From Pseudomonadota bacterium (GTDB lineage Bacteria > Myxococcota > Bradymonadia > UBA4248): DNA of 6,107 nucleotides. The position numbers and the translations under genes were made by a program. Location of the stretch: assembly GCA_017613855.1 (NCBI GenBank), contig JAGACY010000177.1, positions 1 through 6,107 on the forward strand, in the 5' to 3' direction. Under the pieces are notes generated by a model. That model made no database searches and was not told where the DNA came from. It saw only the letters and a list, made by a program, of their open reading frames with translations. Of this stretch, positions 1-6,064 are shown piece by piece; positions within the stretch are counted from its first letter, which is position 1; each line of letters opens with the position of its first letter.

Positions 1-60
1 ACAAAACGCTTATAAGTATATATGAGCGTTTCAATCCACCTGCTGCAAACTCCGTACTTT

Positions 61-94
61 GAACCGCCGTGTACCGGCCGGTACGCACGGTGGT
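61..94 (+). ncRNA. Group II intron domain V (catalytic hairpin)
   Basis: Thirty-four nucleotides fold as the catalytic core hairpin. A63-T70 pairs with A87-T94, including the triad C65-G66-C67 opposite G90-T91-G92 with the expected G-U wobble. G71 and T72 pair with C86 and G85, leaving a two-base bulge A83-C84. A73-C75 pair with G80-T82 around a four-base loop, GGCC. A CGC triad and an AC bulge are the metal-binding elements known from class C introns such as that of Oceanobacillus iheyensis, and the distances between them here agree. The GGCC loop is unusual, since a GNRA-like loop is more common. The core GTACCGGCCGGTAC (71-84) is also a perfect DNA palindrome. Confidence 0.85.
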
Positions 95-95
95 G

Positions 96-138
96 TGGGA
101 GGACGGCTGGCCAACTAATGGCTAGCCTCCTACCCGAT
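96..138 (+). ncRNA. Group II intron domain VI with branch-point adenosine and 3' splice site
   Basis: G105-C112 pairs with G120-C127 (eight pairs, one G-U) around the loop AACTAAT. Below it, after unpaired C104, A100-A103 pairs with T128-T131, A132 is bulged, and G97-G99 pairs with C133-C135. The bulged A at position -7 from the end is the expected branch-point nucleophile for lariat formation. The intron then ends ...CCCGAT at 138, matching the terminal AY rule. The fold follows domain V with only a short linker, as required for a functional 3' end. Confidence 0.82.
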
Positions 139-141
139 GCA

Positions 142-179
142 CGCAGGGCGTATTCGTGCCGCAGGCCGAATAGCCCGCG
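142..179 (-). terminator. Long imperfect hairpin after the minus-strand lipoprotein gene, possible terminator
   Basis: The arms GGGC-g-TATTCG (146-156) and CGAATA-GCCC (167-176) pair with one bulged G. The stem extends inwards with GCC (158-160) and GGC (164-166) around GCA, and outwards with CGC (142-144) and GCG (177-179). On the minus strand it begins 13 bases after the TAA stop, the right place for a transcription terminator. No T-run follows on either strand. The minus strand reads TGC and then enters the intron at 138, so a T-run, if one existed, may have been separated by the intron insertion. It could instead be only the structured insertion target of the intron. Confidence 0.4.
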
Positions 180-192
180 TTACACAAAAACA

Positions 193-1419
193 TTATTGAC
201 ATGCCGTAGCATCTTCATTGCATTGGTTGTCACAATAGTAAGCTTCGACAGCAGCGAAATAGCGCCCGATATCAATGTCCATGCACTCATAGAAAACTTC
301 ATAGGAGAAGAAGAACGAATCGACGCATTGCTGCAGTTTTTCTCCGAGTGTGTTGCATTGCTGTGATTCTTGGTAGCAATCGGAAACGGGGGTTCCATTG
401 ATGGTAGCAACGCCGCATTTGGCGTCATAATCCTGGCAGTTGATGGCGGTAACGACGTCTTCGTCGCAATAGACGACGGCATCGCCGGCACAGAATTCCT
501 CCATGTCGGATGGGCAGGGTTCACCTTCATTGTCGACCAGTTTGACGCAGCTTGTTTCATCTGCGCATTGATGGCTCGAACAGAAGTCTTCGTCGGCGGC
601 AACCCAGGCCAGTTCGCCGCTGTCATCGGGCATGCATTCATAGGTATAGATTAATGCATCCTGCCATTCTGCATCGTAGATACATTCGCTTTTGGTTTCG
701 CCGATTGTGGTGCATTTTTCGCGGCATTCGCCGATAGCTCGGACCGTACTGCAAAAATATTCCTCGCCATACTCGCTGCAGTCCCGGCCGAGCACGACGG
801 TTTCATTTGGACAGGCTGTCATTGCATTGCCGATGCATTCAGTATTGAAAGCATGTTTATCGCAGGCGTCACCGGGGTTAAGGACGACACATTCGAGTTT
901 TTCTTCATCACATAAGTTGGCGCAGTCTTCGTAGGTATAGGCGTAGTAGATTTGGCCATTTCCGAAATCCGTACATGTGCCGGTCCACAAGGTATGGTCA
1001 CCCCAGTTGGGATCATTGTCGCATCGTTGTTTAATATCGCCAATTTCCGTGCAAGGTTCCCAGCATCCGTATTCTTCTCCGAATTCAGATTGGACGGCAT
1101 CGCAAATGGAATCGCTCTTTGAACATTCCATGACGCCTTGGGCAACACCGATGCCAAAGTCAATGCAGTACCAGTAGACGTTATTTTCGTCGCATTTGCC
1201 TTCATAGTCAGTGCAGAAGCCGGTTTTGTAACCGTAATCATCGCAGTCTGTACTGTCGGCATTGCATGTGTTCATGCAGTAAACTTCATCATAAAGATAT
1301 GAAATATTTATGGGGGCAGGATCACCGCTCGTCGACGGCAGGCAAAGCAACGTGTTGAGTGACGCTCCCATCATGGGATCTTCCATGCAAATGGTCATTT
1401 CTTCATTGTCGTTCTTGCA
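193..1419 (-). repeat. Three and a half diverged ~115-aa cysteine modules encoded in tandem
   Basis: Each full module has two halves. The first half begins C-x-x-x-GE-x-K-x-x-C, as in CTEIGDIKQRC (from residue 377), CTTIGETKSEC (490) and CNTLGEKLQQC (609). It continues with a Y/T-x-x-C segment, an aromatic/Ala stretch and C...C....C. The second half has G-x-x-C, then C-x-G-x-A, DC-x-x-Y and a final C. The copy at 255-376 is the most diverged. The C-terminus stops after a complete first half, so the half module may be a folding unit in its own right. The DNA identity between copies is low, which points to old duplications rather than recent slippage. Confidence 0.7.
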
Positions 1420-2181
1420 ATCATCGGATTTGCAGACTGCTACGAAAACATCCTGATCTTTGTAAACCATGCCTGCTTCGGTGAAGACTTTGGTGCATCC
1501 GTTATCACACTTATTTTCCACGAGAACGAGATTCCAGTCAACATCAGACTCATAATCACAGTACAGCATAGTGCCGTCTTCGCGGCAGATTTCATAGATA
1601 TTATTTTCGTACCACGATTCATCGCAGGGATCGCCCGCTTTGGCATTGAGCATGTCTTCTGGGACACATGAACCGGCATTGCACGCAAAACCACTTTCGC
1701 ATTTTGTGTCATCGCTGCATTCGGCGATTTCTGAGACTGGCTTGTCGGGTGGGGGAGTAGGCTCGTCTTCTGTTTGGCAAATTCCGTTCAGGCAGCCATG
1801 CTCGCAAGGTGTTTCGGCATTGATCCATGCATAACCATTGCAGGTTTGAATATAATCACGACTGCATCTCACTGCTCCCGGAGTACATAAGTAGTCGTTC
1901 TCTTGGGGCTTCGGATTGGTTTGGCTGCCGGATGGGTCGTAATTCGGGTAGATCGGTAAACAGGCATCTCCGCCGGTCGTGGATTCCCCGCAATAGTCCA
2001 GGGCAGAACAGGTTACGACTACAAGCGTGTCCTTTTGACATTGCATGAGATGTACGCGATCCAGACAGTTCGGGACGTATGTCGAACTGTCGCAGGAAAG
2101 ATCATTATATTCTCCTTCACTGCAGGCCGTAATAAACGCCAGGGCACAGACGCTGAGTAAGAGTTTCCAATGGTTTGACAT
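193..2181 (-). CDS. Cysteine-rich secreted lipoprotein with tandem Cys modules, unknown function
   Basis: The protein has 662 residues and its start is supported by an AAGGA site seven bases upstream. Residues 1-19 are a lipoprotein signal peptide: a short basic n-region with K6, a hydrophobic stretch to I17, and lipobox ITAC with acylated Cys20. The mature protein has about 66 cysteines in total (roughly 10%), is rich in Asp and Glu, and should be disulphide-bonded outside the inner membrane. Residues about 28-75 and 97-135 are short Cys modules; the second (CTPGAVRC...QTC...C..GC..GIC) is a type common in Myxococcota. A Pro-rich linker covers about 136-154. From residue 255 a module of about 115 residues repeats (255-376, 377-489, 490-608) and ends in a half copy (609-662). 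I see no catalytic motif. A structural, adhesive or binding role is inferred. No function is recognised and no symbol is justified. It is divergent from the other large gene. Confidence 0.9.
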   Translation of the reverse strand: MSNHWKLLLSVCALAFITACSEGEYNDLSCDSSTYVPNCLDRVHLMQCQKDTLVVVTCSALDYCGESTTGGDACLPIYPNYDPSGSQTNPKPQENDYLCTPGAVRCSRDYIQTCNGYAWINAETPCEHGCLNGICQTEDEPTPPPDKPVSEIAECSDDTKCESGFACNAGSCVPEDMLNAKAGDPCDESWYENNIYEICREDGTMLYCDYESDVDWNLVLVENKCDNGCTKVFTEAGMVYKDQDVFVAVCKSDDCKNDNEEMTICMEDPMMGASLNTLLCLPSTSGDPAPINISYLYDEVYCMNTCNADSTDCDDYGYKTGFCTDYEGKCDENNVYWYCIDFGIGVAQGVMECSKSDSICDAVQSEFGEEYGCWEPCTEIGDIKQRCDNDPNWGDHTLWTGTCTDFGNGQIYYAYTYEDCANLCDEEKLECVVLNPGDACDKHAFNTECIGNAMTACPNETVVLGRDCSEYGEEYFCSTVRAIGECREKCTTIGETKSECIYDAEWQDALIYTYECMPDDSGELAWVAADEDFCSSHQCADETSCVKLVDNEGEPCPSDMEEFCAGDAVVYCDEDVVTAINCQDYDAKCGVATINGTPVSDCYQESQQCNTLGEKLQQCVDSFFFSYEVFYECMDIDIGRYFAAVEAYYCDNQCNEDATACQ

Positions 2182-2188
2182 CCTATTA

Positions 2189-2194
2189 TCCTTC
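2189..2194 (-). promoter_or_regulatory. Ribosome binding site of the minus-strand lipoprotein gene
   Basis: Read on the minus strand this is GAAGGA, seven bases before the ATG at 2181. It supports that start, and the protein then begins directly with a proper signal peptide. Confidence 0.75.
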
Positions 2195-2252
2195 TTTTGG
2201 GGAGCGTTGCTTGTTTTGGGGCAGAAAAAAAGTGCAAAACATGTAAAAAGTG

Positions 2253-2268
2253 TGAACGTGTGTGTTCA
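2253..2268. promoter_or_regulatory. Short inverted repeat TGAAC-N6-GTTCA, possible operator
   Basis: Five-base arms TGAAC (2253-2257) and GTTCA (2264-2268) flank GTGTGT. The element lies just downstream of the predicted minus-strand transcription start (about 2280), where a repressor site or a small leader hairpin would fit. The arms are short and the call is weak. Confidence 0.25.
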
Positions 2269-2286
2269 TCGCAAAACAAACTAACA

Positions 2287-2315
2287 ATCATAGCATGCTG
2301 AGCGATATTCTGCAA
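2287..2315 (-). promoter_or_regulatory. Predicted sigma70-type promoter of the minus-strand lipoprotein gene
   Basis: On the minus strand the -10 box is TATGAT (2287-2292), preceded by TGC to give an extended -10 (TGCTATGAT). A weak -35, TTGCAG (2310-2315), sits 17 bases upstream. Transcription would start near 2280, leaving a leader of about 100 bases. This is a pattern match only. Confidence 0.5.
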
Positions 2316-2322
2316 AACAGAT

Positions 2323-2351
2323 TACCCCACCAAAAAAAGGTTTGCTATAAT
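2323..2351 (+). promoter_or_regulatory. Predicted sigma70-type promoter of the ceramidase-like lipoprotein gene
   Basis: A perfect -10 box TATAAT (2346-2351) is preceded by TGC, making an extended -10 (TGCTATAAT). A poor -35, TTACCC (2323-2328), lies 17 bases upstream. Transcription would begin near 2358, leaving a leader of about 68 bases. The strong extended -10 compensates for the weak -35. Confidence 0.6.
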
Positions 2352-2378
2352 TTATTATGTTTCGGAATACGAGTCATA

Positions 2379-2391
2379 AAGACTAAGTCTT
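2379..2391 (+). promoter_or_regulatory. Inverted repeat AAGACT-A-AGTCTT in the 5' leader
   Basis: A perfect 13-base inverted repeat sits between the predicted promoter and the start codon. It is flanked by two similar stretches, TTCGGAAT (2361-2368) and TTCGGGAAT (2390-2398). It could be a dimeric operator, or a small RNA stem (AAGAC/GTCTT with loop TAA). No known regulator is recognised. Confidence 0.3.
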
Positions 2392-2416
2392 CGGGAATCC
2401 ACCTTTTTCGCTTATG

Positions 2417-2421
2417 AGGAG
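2417..2421 (+). promoter_or_regulatory. Ribosome binding site that selects the ATG at 2426
   Basis: AGGAG ends four bases before the ATG at 2426. The in-frame ATG at 2414 has no purine-rich site upstream and itself overlaps this element, so 2426 is the preferred start. The spacing is a little tight but acceptable. Confidence 0.7.
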
Positions 2422-2425
2422 CATT

Positions 2426-5400
2426 ATGAAATACCATCCCGTGAATCCGCGTTTTTTTATGGCACTGTCGATCGTTTTATCCTCATGCTGGATGTCAGCA
2501 TGCAGTGACGACAGCGGCAAATCCGAGATGGCGTCACCCTGTGACATTTCCTCGAAGCCAGATAACTCCTGCATTTGCAACGAAAATACGGGTACCTGGG
2601 ACTGTCAGCCAACGACAGAATGTACCGGTGAAAAACCGGATGATTCCTGTACATGCAAAGCAGATGGCACGTGGAATTGCCCCGCATCGGATGTATGTAC
2701 CGGCGCGAAACCAAGCGATAATTGCACGTGTAACGAAGATACCGGCGAATGGGAGAATTGCGAGGACATCACCTCAGCCTGCGACATTTTCCAAAAAACC
2801 AATGATTCCTGCACGTGTAACGAAGATACCGGCGAATGGGAGAATTGCGAGGACATCACCTCAGCCTGCGACATTTCCCAAAAAAACAATGATTCCTGCA
2901 TCTGCAACGAAGACACCGGCGAATGGGATAATTGTAATCTCGATTGTCAGAATGATTGCAGTACAGAAGGTAAGAAAGAATGTGGTGAGAATAATGACAT
3001 TCTTGAGTGCATCCGGGATGATGCAGGTTGTCTGAAATGGGGCGTGGCCGAAACCTGTTCGGAAGGCAGCCATTGCGATAAATCGACTTATACGTGTGAA
3101 CCGGCAGATGTCGAGGAGAACGTTTTTCGTGCGGGGTTTGCTCGAACCAGTATTACGCCGACGTTCAGTATGCCACTTGCGGGTTACGGCAATACGTATC
3201 TGCGCATGAGTGTGGGGTATCTGGATCCTCTCTATGCCAACTGTGTGGCTATGACAGATGAAAACGGAGCAACAGTCTTGCTGTTTATGCTCGATTTGAT
3301 TGGGGCGAGGTCGGAGTATTTGAATTATGTCGTCAATGCTGTTAGCGAGGCTACTGGTATCCCCAAAGAAAACATATTCCTGCAGGGATCACATACGCAT
3401 TCGGCTCCTGATATGGGATATGCGACATATAAAGAAGAGAATTATTCCAAATACAAAGAAGCACAGCTTAAAGCCATTATAGGAATTAAGTATTATCGGA
3501 CACGTCTTGCTGATGCACTGACTCAGGTGGCTTTTGATGCGCTTGCGGATCGTGCTCCGGCAACCCTCAAGGCAGGTAATATTGAGGTGGAGGGATTGAA
3601 TTTTGTCAGGCACTATCTTTTGGATAATGGTACTTATGCCGGTCCCAATTTTGGCGATTTCAATTCCGGGAAAATAGTAAAACACGAAACAGAAGCAGAT
3701 CATACACTACAGATACTGCAATTTGAACGCAAAGAAGCCAAAGATATTTTATTGCTGAATTTCCAGGTGCATGTCACACGAACGGGCGGAGGCAGAAAAA
3801 CTGATATTTCGGCAGACATCGTGGGGCAAATCCGAAATAATGTAGAAAATAAACTGGATGTTTGGTGCTCTTATATGCAGGGAGCTGCAGGGAATGTAAA
3901 TCCTACCAGTATGATTGCCGAGGAGAACAGAACGACGGACTACAAAGAATATGGCGTTCTGTTTAGTGAAAGTGTCGTCGATTGTTATAATCATAATATG
4001 TCTGTCATTCAACCGGGGCATTTTCAGGTATCCAAGCTGACTTTTACAGGTAATGTCAATCATTCGGAGAATGGTTTGATTGATGTGGCACAGAAAATAA
4101 ACGGCGATTGGACGGATGATGGAGTCATCAATGATTCCAATAACAAAAATCTAAAAGCGGATGATCCGAATCACAATCATAATCTCGTAAAAGTATGCGA
4201 CAAAAACTATAAGCCTGAAGGCACAATGACAAACAGTGACTTGATGGCGGTTTGTAAAATTCACAGCCCCTATCATGCCAGTGCGATTATAACAAAATAT
4301 AATATTAAAGAGGATACACGGAATTTTGATGTCAGTACACTTGGCTTTGGAGATGTGGGGCTTGCCTGTGCTCCCTTTGAATTGTTCGATGGCAATGCAG
4401 CCTTTGTAAAGAAAGAAACTACAAAAAATGGCGCACCTTTTAAGATGACGCTCATCATGGGGTATTGTAATGGCTCGCAAAGTTATCTGCCATCCGATTA
4501 TGCTTACGACAATACGTGTTATGAAGCTGATTCGTGCAGATTTGAAAAGGGAACTGCAGAGAAACTTGCGGATTCTTTTGTTGATATGTTGAGTAAATAT
4601 GAGAATAAACCAGCATCTTTCGATTATAAAGTAAAAATAGAAAGCAAAAAGACAGTAAATGTTTCAAAGAATGTTTTCTGGAATATAGACTTTGATACTT
4701 ATCATGCAGGTACACCCAAAGACAGGGCAGAAACTTCCGGTAAATATCTCATTAATTTGACTGCTCAGGATGGCAGTGCAGTGACGAAAACATTTGCTTC
4801 CAAAGAGGTAGCTGAAAACTTTGATAAGTTTCAGCTTGGCTCGATAGGTGAAAAAGACGGCATTGTAAATGAAGTTGGTACCGTCGAAGATGCCGGGGAT
4901 GTGTTAGGGTGCGCTAATTACTGGGTCGAATCTTATGATAAGAACTCAGTAATTTTGAATTCATCACCCAACTCCGAAGGCGTAGAGCGACAATTTAATA
5001 TTACTTCAGAAACGAAACGAATTCTCGTACCTGTGGCTGGACAGAAAGAGGCTAAAATAACGGATCGATTCCGCAATCATGATAGAGTCTGGATTGTGAG
5101 CGATAAGGATAACAATGTAATTGCGGCATTTATTGCTGAACGTGTAGCAAATACGGATGAAGAGGAAGCTAAATACCCCTCTCCCGTCATTTCGAAGTGT
5201 CAGCATTGCGGTAAAGAAGTTAAATGGAAAAATTGGTACAATCAGACAGCGCTTCCGCTTGGGAGTGGGCATTATCGGCTCGTGAGGGATGGCGAATTAT
5301 CTGGTCAGATGTCGATAGAAAAGAATGCTGAAATTTGTCTCGATCTCAATGGGCATACCTATCTGGGTAAAGAAAATGCACGCATGTATTCGCTTCATAA

Positions 5401-6064
5401 CCCTGGGGTTGTTCTTGCTCTGATGGACAACAGCCCGAAACATAATGGAACACTTAAAGCAAGGGGGACTAACGTCAATGCATTGGGGGCTGTCGTGTGG
5501 GCACGTTACGGAAAAGCCTATTTTTATGATGGTATTTATGATGCGAGTGAAGTCGAAAATAAGTCCATGGGGACTGTTTTCGTTGGTAATTCGGGCACAC
5601 AGACATTTATTCATGGTGGTACATTCAAAGGGGGAAAATCGCATTACGATGGAACATCCACCAACGGCGGAATTGGGGGCACGATTTCCATCAGTGGCGA
5701 ATGTACGATTAGTAATGGCGTGTTCCAAAATGGAAAGGCTTCGACTTCTGTCAGTGATAAAAATGGTTATGGTGGCATCGTGAATGTATCGTCTACCGGA
5801 AAACTCACGATTCATGGCGGTAAATTTAGTGGAGGTAAATCGGATCGATTGGGCGGTTGTGTCAGTATCTTTGGCACCATGGACATGGATGGCGGCGAAA
5901 TATCTGGCTGCGACAGTAAAACCGGAAAAGTCCTCTACGTGGGGTCGACCGGAACTGCCAAGATTACGGGCGGTCATATCGATGGGGCTGTCGGCGGAAC
6001 TGACGGCAAAGTCTATGTCACCGCAACTGGCAAATTGGAATGTGACGCTAAGTATTGTTATTAA
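2426..6064 (+). CDS. Surface lipoprotein: Cys repeats, neutral-ceramidase-like hydrolase domain, C-terminal beta-helix
   Basis: The protein has 1212 residues; an ATG four codons upstream lacks a ribosome site. Residues 1-25 are a signal peptide with lipobox MSAC (Cys26). Residues 39-175 hold five short Cys repeats, then a Cys module to about 228. Residues about 232-730 resemble the neutral/alkaline ceramidase N-terminal family: RAGFARTSITP (235-245), MPLAGYG, HTHSAP (323-328), NFQVHVT with H449, SADI (D464), QGAAGNVNP (485-493), PFE (E652) and SYLP (Y687). These fit the family's zinc ligands His, His, Glu and Tyr, but Asn492 stands where ceramidases have the nucleophilic Ser (GDVSP). The substrate is therefore uncertain; an amide hydrolase of sphingolipid or other acyl-amide type is inferred. 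Residues 730-920 are unrecognised. After C925-Q-H-C928 and DLNGH (973-977) come Gly-Gly beta-helix turns (about 1040-1205). No downstream partner gene is visible. Confidence 0.88.
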   Translation: MKYHPVNPRFFMALSIVLSSCWMSACSDDSGKSEMASPCDISSKPDNSCICNENTGTWDCQPTTECTGEKPDDSCTCKADGTWNCPASDVCTGAKPSDNCTCNEDTGEWENCEDITSACDIFQKTNDSCTCNEDTGEWENCEDITSACDISQKNNDSCICNEDTGEWDNCNLDCQNDCSTEGKKECGENNDILECIRDDAGCLKWGVAETCSEGSHCDKSTYTCEPADVEENVFRAGFARTSITPTFSMPLAGYGNTYLRMSVGYLDPLYANCVAMTDENGATVLLFMLDLIGARSEYLNYVVNAVSEATGIPKENIFLQGSHTHSAPDMGYATYKEENYSKYKEAQLKAIIGIKYYRTRLADALTQVAFDALADRAPATLKAGNIEVEGLNFVRHYLLDNGTYAGPNFGDFNSGKIVKHETEADHTLQILQFERKEAKDILLLNFQVHVTRTGGGRKTDISADIVGQIRNNVENKLDVWCSYMQGAAGNVNPTSMIAEENRTTDYKEYGVLFSESVVDCYNHNMSVIQPGHFQVSKLTFTGNVNHSENGLIDVAQKINGDWTDDGVINDSNNKNLKADDPNHNHNLVKVCDKNYKPEGTMTNSDLMAVCKIHSPYHASAIITKYNIKEDTRNFDVSTLGFGDVGLACAPFELFDGNAAFVKKETTKNGAPFKMTLIMGYCNGSQSYLPSDYAYDNTCYEADSCRFEKGTAEKLADSFVDMLSKYENKPASFDYKVKIESKKTVNVSKNVFWNIDFDTYHAGTPKDRAETSGKYLINLTAQDGSAVTKTFASKEVAENFDKFQLGSIGEKDGIVNEVGTVEDAGDVLGCANYWVESYDKNSVILNSSPNSEGVERQFNITSETKRILVPVAGQKEAKITDRFRNHDRVWIVSDKDNNVIAAFIAERVANTDEEEAKYPSPVISKCQHCGKEVKWKNWYNQTALPLGSGHYRLVRDGELSGQMSIEKNAEICLDLNGHTYLGKENARMYSLHNPGVVLALMDNSPKHNGTLKARGTNVNALGAVVWARYGKAYFYDGIYDASEVENKSMGTVFVGNSGTQTFIHGGTFKGGKSHYDGTSTNGGIGGTISISGECTISNGVFQNGKASTSVSDKNGYGGIVNVSSTGKLTIHGGKFSGGKSDRLGGCVSIFGTMDMDGGEISGCDSKTGKVLYVGSTGTAKITGGHIDGAVGGTDGKVYVTATGKLECDAKYCY
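2723..2934 (+). repeat. 87-bp tandem repeat encoding 29-aa Cys units
   Basis: Copies start at 2723, 2810 and 2897. The first 68 bases of copies one and two (2723-2790 and 2810-2877) are identical by eye. Copy three is partial and has several substitutions. The protein unit is SCTCNEDTGEWENC followed by EDITSACDI and a QK-N-ND stretch. Two more degenerate units precede it (CDISSKPDNSCIC... and CTGEKPDDSCTC...), making five in all. The near-identity points to recent duplication. Because 87 is a multiple of three, gain or loss of units keeps the frame and would change the length of the stalk between the lipid anchor and the hydrolase domain. Confidence 0.9.

Larger units (their letters stand above)
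1..138 (+). mobile_element. 3' end of a group II intron (class C-like), 5' part outside window
   Basis: This is the 3' terminal part of a self-splicing retroelement, recognised from its RNA structure. A 34-nt domain V hairpin lies at 61-94, followed by a domain VI hairpin with a bulged A at 132, seven nucleotides from a CCCGAT end at 138. The sequence style (GAACCGCCGTGTACC...GGTACGCACGGTGGT, then CCTCCTACCCGAT) matches what I know of bacterial class C introns. Upstream, positions 4-31 form an 11-bp stem (AAACGCTTATA with TATGAGCGTTT-type arms, loop about six bases), probably part of domain IV. No reading frame for the intron-encoded reverse transcriptase is visible in the first 60 bases. If there is one, it lies to the left of the window. 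The 3' splice junction is placed after T138. Whether the intron is intact or able to move cannot be judged here. Confidence 0.85.
2234..2319. repeat. Three direct copies of GCAAAACA in the intergenic region
   Basis: The octamer occurs at 2234-2241, 2271-2278 and 2312-2319, at spacings of 37 and 41 bases. The third copy overlaps the -35 position of the proposed minus-strand promoter, and the first two fall in its 5' leader. This would suit a regulator binding site, but the stretch is A-rich, so chance is not excluded. Confidence 0.4.

Noticed and set aside
71..84. Perfect palindrome GTACCGGCCGGTAC as an operator or attachment site
   Set aside because: It is explained as the tip of group II intron domain V.
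142..179. Integron attC site
   Set aside because: Class C introns can sit in attC sites, and GTTACAC follows the hairpin, but no matching GTTRRRY/RYYYAAC core pair is visible and there is no integrase or cassette.
22..366. Open frame of 114 aa on the + strand
   Set aside because: It crosses the intron domains V and VI and the end of the lipoprotein gene; it has no ribosome site and no protein-like composition.
180..641. Open frame of 153 aa on the - strand
   Set aside because: It is a shifted frame inside the lipoprotein gene, kept open by biased codon use; it has no ribosome site or domain.
2723..2934. CRISPR array
   Set aside because: The repeats are contiguous, without spacers, and lie in frame inside a coding region.
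2505..3035. Open frame of 176 aa on the + strand
   Set aside because: The 87-bp repeat length is a multiple of three, so all frames stay open across it; the product is a basic repeat shadow of the real Cys repeats.
5297..5977. Open frame of 226 aa on the - strand
   Set aside because: It is antisense to the beta-helix region, has no ribosome site, and the + strand frame has clear domain structure.
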